From NCBI GenBank assembly GCA_028717865.1, contig JAQUMZ010000140.1, positions 1 through 7,024 on the forward strand: a DNA stretch of 7,024 bases, given 5' to 3'. Both the position numbers and the translations under genes were made by a program. How positions within the stretch are numbered: position 1 is the first letter of the stretch; each line of letters starts with the position of its first letter. Shown one piece after another: positions 1 through 5,448 of the stretch. The DNA is from Elusimicrobiota bacterium (GTDB taxonomy: Bacteria > Elusimicrobiota > Elusimicrobia > UBA1565 > UBA9628). The notes beneath the pieces were generated by a model, which saw nothing but the letters and a program-made list of their open reading frames with translations, was not told the origin of the DNA and did not search any database.

Positions 1-1392
1 CTGCCCCGCATGGGCTTCTACATCGACGACTGGGCCTTCCTGCGGCCCCTGGTATTCTCCCCCCGCCGCGGCTGGCTCGACTTGATGTCGGCCTTCAACG
101 TGGACGGCTATTGGATGTTCCGGCCCCTGGACGTCGTGTATTTCACCGGCCTATACCTGCTCGGGGGACTGTCCCCTTGGAAATACCACGCGGCCATGAT
201 GCTCATGGAAGCCGCGGCCGCGTTCTTCCTTTATAAAGCCATCCGGCGCGCCACAAAAGACGTCGGCCTGGCCTTCCTGGCCGCCCTGCTCTTCCTGCTC
301 TATCCCAACCACGCCGCCACGCATCACTGGTTCGCGGCGACGTTCACCCCCGCCATGCTGCTTTTCGCCGCCGGCTTGGAGCGCTACCTGGCCTGGGACG
401 AGGAAGGCCGCAAAGGGCCCCTGGCCGCCGGCCTGGCGCTTTTTTGCTCCGCGGTGATGATCTACGAGGCCGTCATCCCCTTGGTCCTGGCCATGCCCAT
501 GCTGGGATTCTTCCGCCGCGTAAGCGCCGGAGAAGCTCAGCGCATTGCCCTGCGCCAAGCCCTGTTGCGCTGGCTGCCCCTGGCCGCGGGCGCGGCCTTG
601 CTGGTGCTGGGCCAGCAGGTGCTCGTGCGCCGGCTATTCGCCGCCGGAATGAAGCGCGACCTTATTTGGGACCCAGCCCTCCTGCTTCAAGTCTGGGGCC
701 GGGGCCTGGAGTGCACGAGCACGGCCATTCTGCACCTGGCCTGGACATCGGTTCTCGCCGCCCTCGCCTTCGGCTGGAGGACCTGGCTGCTGATAGCCGC
801 GGCGGCCGCGGCCGGCACGGCGCTGCTGGCACCCGCCCTTTCCCAGGCGCGCCGGCCCTTCGAGAACCGGCATGGCCGGCTCTGGCTGCTGGGCTGCGCC
901 GGACTGCTGCTCGCGGCCTACGCGCCCTACGGGTTTTCCGCGGACCGCTACATCCCCCACATTTTCGACGAGCAAAACCGCATCAACGCGCCGGGCTCTT
1001 TGGCCGCGGCCATGGCCCTGGCGTGGTTTCTGCGCGCTGGCTTCGGCCGCGCCAGCCGGCTGTCCGCGGCCGCGCTCTCCCTGCTCTTGGCGCTTTTCTC
1101 CATCTGCAATTGGACCGCGGCCTGGCAATGGGCCGAGTCCGCGTCGCTGCAGGAGAGGATCCTTTCCGGGGTTTCGACGCACGCGCCCGCGGGCCCGGCC
1201 CTGGCCGTGCTGAAGTCTCCCCCCTCCGCGGGCCCGGTGGCCGTGTTCAACGCCGGCTTCTACTTTGACGCGGCTTTGCAGGTCCGCACCGGCCGCCGCG
1301 ACCTGCACGGCATGCTGGAGGGCGAACCCGTCCCCCCCGGCGCCGCCGAGCTTCCCCGCTACGACTGGCGCTGGCCCGACGGAACGCGCTGA
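1..1392 (+). CDS. GT-C-like integral membrane glycosyltransferase, 5' partial
   Basis: Polytopic membrane protein, probably transferring a sugar from a lipid-phosphate donor on the outer face of the inner membrane. The frame is open to the window's left edge (Leu-Pro-Arg precedes the ATG at 10). GT-C enzymes usually have a first membrane helix before the acidic loop seen here, so the true start is probably upstream. Numbering from the ATG at 10, the acidic pair D6-D7-W8 resembles the catalytic Asp region of GT-C loops. F37-R38-P39-L40 followed by a hydrophobic stretch and a YH pair resembles the WRPL...YH pattern of PMT/TMTC-like proteins. Many Leu/Ala-rich hydrophobic segments follow, and a soluble-looking tail begins near residue 390. 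The stop is at 1390-1392, inside the 3' end of the convergent GT2 gene (34-bp overlap). The fold class is reasonably supported; donor and acceptor are unknown. Confidence 0.72.
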   Translation: MPRMGFYIDDWAFLRPLVFSPRRGWLDLMSAFNVDGYWMFRPLDVVYFTGLYLLGGLSPWKYHAAMMLMEAAAAFFLYKAIRRATKDVGLAFLAALLFLLYPNHAATHHWFAATFTPAMLLFAAGLERYLAWDEEGRKGPLAAGLALFCSAVMIYEAVIPLVLAMPMLGFFRRVSAGEAQRIALRQALLRWLPLAAGAALLVLGQQVLVRRLFAAGMKRDLIWDPALLLQVWGRGLECTSTAILHLAWTSVLAALAFGWRTWLLIAAAAAAGTALLAPALSQARRPFENRHGRLWLLGCAGLLLAAYAPYGFSADRYIPHIFDEQNRINAPGSLAAAMALAWFLRAGFGRASRLSAAALSLLLALFSICNWTAAWQWAESASLQERILSGVSTHAPAGPALAVLKSPPSAGPVAVFNAGFYFDAALQVRTGRRDLHGMLEGEPVPPGAAELPRYDWRWPDGTR

Positions 1393-2096
1393 CGCGAGCG
1401 GACGTAGAGGGTCAGGATTCCCCGGGAGGCGCCCATGATCTCGCGCCAAGTGAGGTTGGACTGCCCGCGCTTGCGGTTGACGAAAACCGTGGGCAGCTCC
1501 GCGAAGCGGAAGCCCTTGCGGTGCAACTGGTGGGCGATCTCGCTCAACACGATATAGCCGCTGGCGGTTATCTTGTCCGGCTCGATGGCCTGGGCCGCGC
1601 GCCGGGAATAGGCCCGGTAGCCGTTGGTCAGGTCCGACAAGGGCAGGCGCAAGAGGTTGCGCGCCACCATGTTGGCCAAACGGCTGAAAATCCGCCGGGC
1701 CAGGCCCCAGTTGACGATTCGACTCTCAGGATGATAGCGCGAGCGGATCACCACGTCCGCCCGCTCCAGGGCGGCGATGGTTTCGTTCAACTCCTTGGGA
1801 TCGTGCGAGAAATCAGCGTCCATCTCCATGACGAAACCGCAGTCCGCATCCGCCAGCGCCGCGGCAAAGCCGGCCAGACAGGCCGACCCGCGCCCGCCCT
1901 TGCCCGCCCGGTGTATGACTCTCAAGGCGGGCCAGCGCCGAGCCAACTCATCGGCCGCGGCTCCCGTGCCGTCCGGCGAGCCGTCGTCCACTATGATTAC
2001 GCACAAACCGGGCCGCGCGCCGAAAATCGCCTCCACCAGCGGGCCGATGTTCTCCCTTTCGTTGTAGGTGGGTATTACGATAAAACCGGAAGGCAT
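1359..2096 (-). CDS. DPM1-like polyprenyl-phosphate hexosyltransferase (GT2)
   Basis: A 245-residue soluble family 2 glycosyltransferase, the usual size of single-domain dolichol/polyprenol-phosphate mannose synthases. Such enzymes move a hexose from a nucleotide sugar to a polyprenyl phosphate at the cytoplasmic membrane face. Visible motifs: VIPTYNERENI at residues 7-17, VDDGSPDGT at 36-44, GKGGRGSA near 65-72, and the metal-binding DAD at 93-95 followed by FSHDP. A LTNGYRAYSR stretch and a C-terminal NRKRGQSNL-like segment also fit the family. There is no C-terminal membrane domain. The ATG at 2096 is chosen because the conserved strand starts right after it and a GATAAT box lies 7 nt upstream. 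The longer reading to 2195 only translates repeat DNA. It may supply a lipid-linked sugar to the neighbouring GT-C enzyme. Mannose, glucose or another hexose cannot be distinguished from sequence. Confidence 0.88.
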   Translation of the reverse strand: MPSGFIVIPTYNERENIGPLVEAIFGARPGLCVIIVDDGSPDGTGAAADELARRWPALRVIHRAGKGGRGSACLAGFAAALADADCGFVMEMDADFSHDPKELNETIAALERADVVIRSRYHPESRIVNWGLARRIFSRLANMVARNLLRLPLSDLTNGYRAYSRRAAQAIEPDKITASGYIVLSEIAHQLHRKGFRFAELPTVFVNRKRGQSNLTWREIMGASRGILTLYVRSRQRVPSGQRQS

Positions 2097-2103
2097 ACGG
2101 CGT

Positions 2104-2109
2104 ATTATC
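2104..2109 (-). promoter_or_regulatory. -10 box (GATAAT) for the GT2 gene, leaderless type
   Basis: On the minus strand GATAAT (5 of 6 matches to TATAAT) is followed by 7 nt and then the ATG at 2096. Transcription would begin at or next to the start codon, and no Shine-Dalgarno sequence is visible. I find no convincing -35 at 16-18 bp. Support comes from the same geometry at the ATPase gene and rfbF. Confidence 0.5.
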
Positions 2110-2127
2110 GCAAATAGGGGAAGCGCG

Positions 2128-2530
2128 CGTACGCGGACTGAGACGGACACCATCTCGCCCATTTCCGCGAATATTAATACCGTCGGCCCGACCAAGGAAT
2201 AGTCGGGCCGGCCTCGCGATCCCGGACGACAGGATCGCGAGGGGATTTAACGGCTGAGGCCTGCAGTATGCCCCCCTTCGCGGGCTCCCGCCGTACTCGA
2301 GGTTCGCGCGCGGCCGTCCGGCGCGCGAACCCGCGCGCCCTATTCCTCGTGCGCGCGCTGGGCGGTATGCAGATCCGAAGAATTGGGTAATATCTCGCCC
2401 ATTTCCACCGAACTTCATACTATCGGCCCGACCAAGGAATAGTCGGGCCGGCCTCGCGATCCCTAACGGCGGGATCGCGAGGGGATTTAACAGCTGCGGC
2501 CGCGGAAATGCCTCCTTCCGCAGGCTCGCG
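2128..2530. repeat. Left array of the ~241-bp multi-hairpin repeat
   Basis: This 485-bp gene-free stretch (2097-2581) is mostly repeat. Each unit has module A (ATCTCGCCCATTTCC onward, copies at 2152 and 2392, 240 bp apart) and module B (from TGCGGCC/TGAGGCC, copies at 2255 and 2495). Module A holds hairpin H1, with 9-bp arms CGGCCCGAC and GTCGGGCCG, at 2184-2210 and 2424-2450. Hairpin H2, with CCTCGCGATCCC arms, lies at 2212-2242 (3' arm damaged in this copy) and 2452-2482. Module B holds H4, with 11-bp arms GGTTCGCGCGC and GCGCGCGAACC, at 2301-2331. A degraded tail of a still earlier B module is visible from about 2128 to 2151. The last B copy is cut off after about 36 bp, near 2530, before its H4. 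No T-tract follows the stems. Confidence 0.9.
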
Positions 2531-2581
2531 GACCGCCGGACACGCGGGACCGCATCGATGCGTCGCGGAACTTGAACCCGA
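2531..2581. other. Short spacer with a 12-bp palindrome after the ATPase gene
   Basis: The sequence between the truncated repeat and the ATPase stop codon is not recognisable repeat. It contains the perfect palindrome CGCATCGATGCG at 2551-2562. Read on the minus strand it lies just after the ATPase stop, but it has no loop and no U-run, so it is not a convincing intrinsic terminator. Confidence 0.4.
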
Positions 2582-3838
2582 TCAGGCGCCGGCCAAGGCC
2601 GTCCAGGGCAGGGCGATGATCTTCGTTCCCAGCCTCACCACGTCCCTGCCGTCATGCACAAGGATTCCGCCGCTGGCCTCGGGATGCTCTTTTAGGAAAG
2701 CCTCCAACCCCTCGCAGTCCCCGTAGCGGGGAGAACCGGTCAGCTTGACCTCCACGGCGGCGATCTTTCGTCCCCACTCCAGCACGAAGTCAACCTCCTT
2801 GCCTTTCAGCGTGCGCCAATGATAGAGGCGCATCTTGGGAGTGACCATGCCGGCCAGCACCTTCAAGTGGTGGAAAATGAGGTTCTCGAAGAGCGCTCCG
2901 GCCTCCCGCGCGGCCTTGATGGCAGCCTCGTCATGCAGCCCTCCGAGAAAGGCGGCCAGGGCCGGGTCGACCCAATGAAGCTTGGGCGCCTTGATCAATC
3001 GCGTGGTCCGGTTGCGCGCGAAAGCCGGCAACCGGTCGATAAGGCAGGTCGTCTCCAGGAGGTTGAGGTAGCGGTGCACCGACGGCTGGGATACGTGGGA
3101 GTCCCGGGCCACGTCGGTCTGGTTGACCAGTTGCCCGGCGCGCAGGGCCAGGACTTCCATGACCGTACGGAAGTCGGAAAGAGACTCGACCTGCGAAAGC
3201 TGCCGAAGATCCCGTTCCAGATAGGTCGCGGCGTACCCTTCCCACCAACGGGTCCTACTTTCGGCAGACAGGGGCAGGAGCCCGGGCATCAAGCCTTGGG
3301 GAATCGCGGCGATAGGATCGACGGCGGCAACCGGCAATCGCTCCTCGCCGGGGAACCGGCCCGAAAGGATGGCTTCGACACAAGCAGGGGGATGCTTGCG
3401 ATGCATCTCACCTATGGTCATGGGCAAAAGCGTAAGATAGACCGCCCTGCCGGCCAAGCTTTCGGAAACCTGGCGCATGAGCAGAAGGTTGGCCGAGCCT
3501 GAAAGGGCGAACCGCATCTTGCCCCGATGCGCGTCCACGGCCTCTTTTACCGCGGAGAGGATGCCCGGCAGCCGCTGAACCTCGTCCAAAACGACCCGAT
3601 CCGTCCCGGCCCACAAGCCGGCGGGGTCTCGCTTGGCCTGCTTTACCGCATCCGAATTGTCGAAGGTGACGTACCTCCAATGCTTGGTTGGGTCCGCATG
3701 TTTCAGAAGGGTGCTCTTGCCGACTTGACGCGCTCCGGTAAGCGCCACGACCGGATGGTCGGTCACGGCGCGTCCCAGCGCGGGCCCCAGCCAGCGGGGG
3801 AGAAATAATGATTCAGCCTCTGAATGATTTTTATTCAT
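2582..3838 (-). CDS. AAA_14 / DUF4143 family ATPase
   Basis: A 418-residue P-loop ATPase of the widespread but poorly understood AAA_14-DUF4143 family; the cellular role is unknown. Walker A is GARQVGKST at residues 35-43 (K41). Walker B is VVLDE at 82-86, followed by VQRLPG. SGSAN at 113-117 fits a sensor 1 position. The family pattern GY..TYLERDLRQL lies near 201-214. A helix-turn-helix-like stretch (NQTDVA...SQPSVHRYLNLLE) spans 239-262. The C-terminus has E348-V-D350 and E363-V-K365, the spacing of a PD-(D/E)XK nuclease-like core. The ATG at 3838 is chosen because TATAAT lies 7 nt upstream; the alternative TTG at 3874 falls in the -35 hexamer. The coding region appears less GC-biased by eye than its neighbours and is bracketed by direct repeats, which is consistent with acquisition. 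It is probably a single-gene transcript, unrelated to sugar synthesis. Confidence 0.9.
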   Translation of the reverse strand: MNKNHSEAESLFLPRWLGPALGRAVTDHPVVALTGARQVGKSTLLKHADPTKHWRYVTFDNSDAVKQAKRDPAGLWAGTDRVVLDEVQRLPGILSAVKEAVDAHRGKMRFALSGSANLLLMRQVSESLAGRAVYLTLLPMTIGEMHRKHPPACVEAILSGRFPGEERLPVAAVDPIAAIPQGLMPGLLPLSAESRTRWWEGYAATYLERDLRQLSQVESLSDFRTVMEVLALRAGQLVNQTDVARDSHVSQPSVHRYLNLLETTCLIDRLPAFARNRTTRLIKAPKLHWVDPALAAFLGGLHDEAAIKAAREAGALFENLIFHHLKVLAGMVTPKMRLYHWRTLKGKEVDFVLEWGRKIAAVEVKLTGSPRYGDCEGLEAFLKEHPEASGGILVHDGRDVVRLGTKIIALPWTALAGA

Positions 3839-3847
3839 TGCCTGAAT
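3811..3847. promoter_or_regulatory. Tandem ATTCA-N5-TGAAT dyads over the ATPase start, putative operator
   Basis: Two 15-bp dyads with identical arms lie at 3833-3847 (ATTCATTGCCTGAAT) and 3811-3825 (ATTCAGCCTCTGAAT), as read on the plus strand. They are 22 bp apart, about two helical turns. The first overlaps the edge of the -10 box and the start codon; the second lies within codons 5-9. This is the layout of a two-site repressor. Which protein binds is inference; the ATPase's own helix-turn-helix-like segment makes autoregulation possible. Confidence 0.45.
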
Positions 3848-3874
3848 TATAAGTCTCGTCCCGGATATTTGCAA
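3846..3874 (-). promoter_or_regulatory. Promoter of the ATPase gene, leaderless
   Basis: On the minus strand TTGCAA (3874-3869) is followed by exactly 17 bp and then a perfect TATAAT (3851-3846). The ATG begins 7 nt after the -10 box, so the mRNA would start at or within a base or two of the start codon. This is the best promoter in the window. Confidence 0.72.
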
Positions 3875-3925
3875 GGCCCAGAACGCCGGCCGGTCGACAG
3901 CTGCCTCGCTTCGAGTTCCCTTTCA

Positions 3926-4414
3926 TGCGGCCACAGGAATGCCTCTTTCCGCGGGCTCCCGCCGTACTCGAGGTTCGCGCGCGGTCGTGCGGCGCGCGAA
4001 CCCGCACGCGCCCTATTCCTCGTGCGCGCGCCAGGCGGTATGCGGATCCGCAGAGCTGGACGCAATCTCGCCCATTTCCCCGAACTTCATACTATCGGCG
4101 CGACTGAGGAAGGGTCGCGCCGGCCTCGCGATCCCGGACGGCGGGATCGCGAGGGGATTTAACGGCTGCGGCCTGCAATATGCCTCCCTTCGCGGGCTCC
4201 CGCCGTACTCGAGGTTCGCGCGCGGTCGTGCGGCGCGCGAACCCGCGCGCGCCCTGTTCCTCGTGCGCGCGCCAGGCGGTATGCGGATCCGCAGAACTGG
4301 ACGCAATCTCGCCCATTTCCCCGAACTTCATACTGTCGGCCCGACCAAGGAATAGTCGGGCCGGCCTCGCGATCCCGGACGGCGGGATCGCGAGGGAGTT
4401 TAACGACTACGGCC
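3926..4414. repeat. Right array: two exact 241-bp multi-hairpin repeat units
   Basis: This covers most of the gene-free stretch 3839-4457. Units run 3926-4166 and 4167-4407, each starting at TGCGGCC, with a closing TACGGCC at 4408-4414. Each unit is module B then module A. H4 (arms GGTTCGCGCGC and GCGCGCGAACC) is at 3972-4002 and 4213-4243. The palindrome TGCGGATCCGCA is at 4041-4052 and 4282-4293. H1 is at 4096-4122 and 4337-4363. H2 is at 4124-4154 and 4365-4395, with 13-bp perfect arms and a 5-nt loop. Outside the H1 region the units differ at few positions. Both outer ends carry CGGCCACA (3928-3935, 4410-4417), whereas the internal junction reads CGGCCTGC. The array lies between the divergent ATPase and rfbF promoters and stops about 30 bp before the rfbF -10 box. 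Short frames through it are not coding, since 241 is not a multiple of three. Confidence 0.93.
4096..4122. repeat. Variant H1 hairpin with a compensatory pair change
   Basis: In this copy the arms are CGGCGCGAC and GTCGCGCCG instead of CGGCCCGAC and GTCGGGCCG. The central C-G pair has become G-C, and the stem stays perfect over 9 bp. The loop changed from CAAGGAATA to TGAGGAAGG, while the flanking bases are nearly identical to the other copies. Confidence 0.85.
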
Positions 4415-4445
4415 ACAAAAGAGACACCGGCCGCCCAGCCCTTGC

Positions 4446-4451
4446 TATAAT
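4446..4451 (+). promoter_or_regulatory. -10 box (TATAAT) for rfbF, leaderless type
   Basis: A perfect TATAAT is followed by TGTCCA and then the ATG at 4458. No Shine-Dalgarno sequence fits in 6 nt, so a leaderless transcript is the simplest reading. A weak -35 candidate is GAGACA at 4421-4426 with 19-bp spacing. The upstream repeat array ends at about 4414-4417, just outside this promoter. Confidence 0.65.
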
Positions 4452-4457
4452 TGTCCA

Positions 4458-5228
4458 ATGAAAGTAGTCATATTGGCCGGCGGCCTGGGCACGCGCATTT
4501 CCGAGGAGACCAGCGCCCGGCCCAAACCCATGGTCGAGATCGGGGGCAAGCCCCTGCTCTGGCACATCATGAAGATTTATTCCAGCCAGGGCTTCCACGA
4601 TTTCGTGATCTGCCTGGGCTACCGCGGCTACATGATCAAGGAATACTTCGCCAACTACGCCCTGCACATGTCCGACGTGACCCTGGACGTCAAAAAGGGC
4701 CGGATGAAGACGCACCAGAATCTCTCGGAGCCCTGGCGCGTGACCCTAGTCGACACCGGGGAGAACACCATGACCGGCGGACGGCTCAAGCGCGTGGCCA
4801 CCTATCTCGGCCGCGGCCCCTTCTGCCTGACCTACGGCGACGGCGTGTCCGACGTGGATTTGCGCGCCCTGGTCGCATTCCACCGCAAGCAGCGCGCCGC
4901 GGCCACCCTGACCGCGGTGGAGGCGCCCTCCCGCTTCGGCAAGCTGGCCTTGCGCGGAGACAAGGTCTCACAGTTTCGCGAGAAGCTGCCCGGCGACGCG
5001 GGCTGGATCAACGGCGGATTTTTCGTGCTCGAGCCCGAGGCCCTGGAGGCCATCGGCGGCGACGATACGCGTTGGGAGGAGGAACCCCTGCGCCAACTGG
5101 CGCGCGAGGGCCGCCTGGCGGCCTACCGACATAAAGGCTTCTGGTACGCGGTAGACACCTTGCGCGACAAGATGCATCTCGACGAGCTCTGGGCCGGCGG
5201 CCGGCCGCCGTGGAAGACCTGGAAGTGA
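4458..5228 (+). CDS. rfbF: Glucose-1-phosphate cytidylyltransferase
   Basis: Makes CDP-glucose from CTP and glucose 1-phosphate in the cytoplasm, the first step towards CDP-3,6-dideoxyhexoses and related sugars of O-antigens. The protein is 256 residues, matching the family's usual length. The nucleotidyltransferase signature LAGGLGTR is at 6-13, with RPKPM at 21-25. The family-specific DTGENTMTGGRLKR is at 99-112, YGDGVSD (metal-binding Asp) at 126-132, and WINGGFFVLEP at 183-193. The C-terminus ends in PPWKTW, resembling the PWKxW ending typical of RfbF. The ATG is fixed by the TATAAT 6 nt upstream and by the conserved first strand MKVVILAGG. It heads a three-gene set with rfbG and rfbH, but a 220-bp structured gap separates it from rfbG, so they may be separately controlled. 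Confidence 0.96.
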   Translation: MKVVILAGGLGTRISEETSARPKPMVEIGGKPLLWHIMKIYSSQGFHDFVICLGYRGYMIKEYFANYALHMSDVTLDVKKGRMKTHQNLSEPWRVTLVDTGENTMTGGRLKRVATYLGRGPFCLTYGDGVSDVDLRALVAFHRKQRAAATLTAVEAPSRFGKLALRGDKVSQFREKLPGDAGWINGGFFVLEPEALEAIGGDDTRWEEEPLRQLAREGRLAAYRHKGFWYAVDTLRDKMHLDELWAGGRPPWKTWK

Positions 5229-5300
5229 GCCTTCGCAGACGCGATGCCGTGCGAAAATTGAATTCGGCCAGCAGCCGACGCTTCACGACCGCCGCGTCCA

Positions 5301-5324
5301 CATACTGTGTCCGGACACACTATG
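5301..5324. promoter_or_regulatory. 24-bp dyad in the rfbF-rfbG gap
   Basis: The perfect 14-bp palindrome TGTGTCCGGACACA (5306-5319) is extended by CATA and TATG arms, giving 11 of 12 paired positions; the only mismatch is 5305/5320. There is no loop, so it looks more like a protein-binding DNA site than an RNA hairpin. I see no strong promoter hexamers next to it. The binding factor is unknown. Confidence 0.4.
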
Positions 5325-5330
5325 TATACG

Positions 5331-5429
5331 CCCCAACGCGAAGCGCGGGGCTTGTTGAGCCTCGCCTATCCAATGTCCGCCTGACGCCGGTCGGATCGGA
5401 TGGGGACATTCTTTTCGCAAGGCTCAACA
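5331..5429 (+). other. Structured leader upstream of rfbG (nested inverted repeats)
   Basis: A small hairpin at 5331-5350 pairs CCCC with GGGG and CGC with GCG around a GAA loop. It is followed by a nested structure. The outer arms TGTTGAGCCT (5353-5362) and AGGCTCAACA (5420-5429) are perfect complements. A symmetric 9/9-nt internal loop follows, then the inner arms AATGTCC (5372-5378) and GGACATT (5404-5410). The structure ends 7 nt before the GGAG of rfbG, so it would sit in that mRNA's leader. No known riboswitch class is recognised; attenuation or processing is inference. Confidence 0.45.
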
Positions 5430-5436
5430 GAAGCAC

Positions 5437-5440
5437 GGAG
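5437..5440 (+). promoter_or_regulatory. Ribosome binding site of rfbG
   Basis: GGAG lies 8 nt before the ATG at 5449. It fixes the start and contrasts with the SD-less starts of the GT2 gene, the ATPase gene and rfbF. Confidence 0.65.
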
Positions 5441-5448
5441 ACCCCTAA

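Noticed and set aside
2097..2195. A 33-residue N-terminal extension of the GT2 protein.
   Set aside because: It translates repeat DNA and the -10 box; the conserved GT2 fold starts right after the ATG at 2096.
2212..2242. H2 stems as intrinsic terminators.
   Set aside because: Stems are strong but are followed by GGATTTAAC on one strand and GC-rich sequence on the other, with no U-tract.
2484..2490. ATTTAAC after H2 resembles the RYYYAAC core site of integron attC sites, and is kept in all four copies (GTTTAAC in the last).
   Set aside because: No matching GTTRRRY core lies 50-120 bp downstream in any unit, there is no integrase, and the units carry no cassette genes.
3839..3874. TTG start at 3874 for the ATPase.
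   Set aside because: The TTG is part of the TTGCAA -35 hexamer and lies upstream of the -10 box, so it would not be transcribed from this promoter.
4092..4331. Small proteins starting MKFGEMGEI and similar frames in the repeats.
   Set aside because: The frame spans exactly one repeat unit, shifts between units because 241 is not divisible by 3, is very rich in Arg and Ala, and has no ribosome binding site or promoter. It would be a spurious hypothetical protein.
3926..4414. CRISPR-like array.
   Set aside because: The period is 241 bp with homologous rather than unique sequence throughout, and there are no short repeats with spacers and no cas genes.
2128..4414. REP elements mobilised by a TnpA_REP (RAYT) transposase.
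   Set aside because: No transposase is in the window and the unit is much longer than REP or BIME units; a distant transposase elsewhere cannot be excluded.
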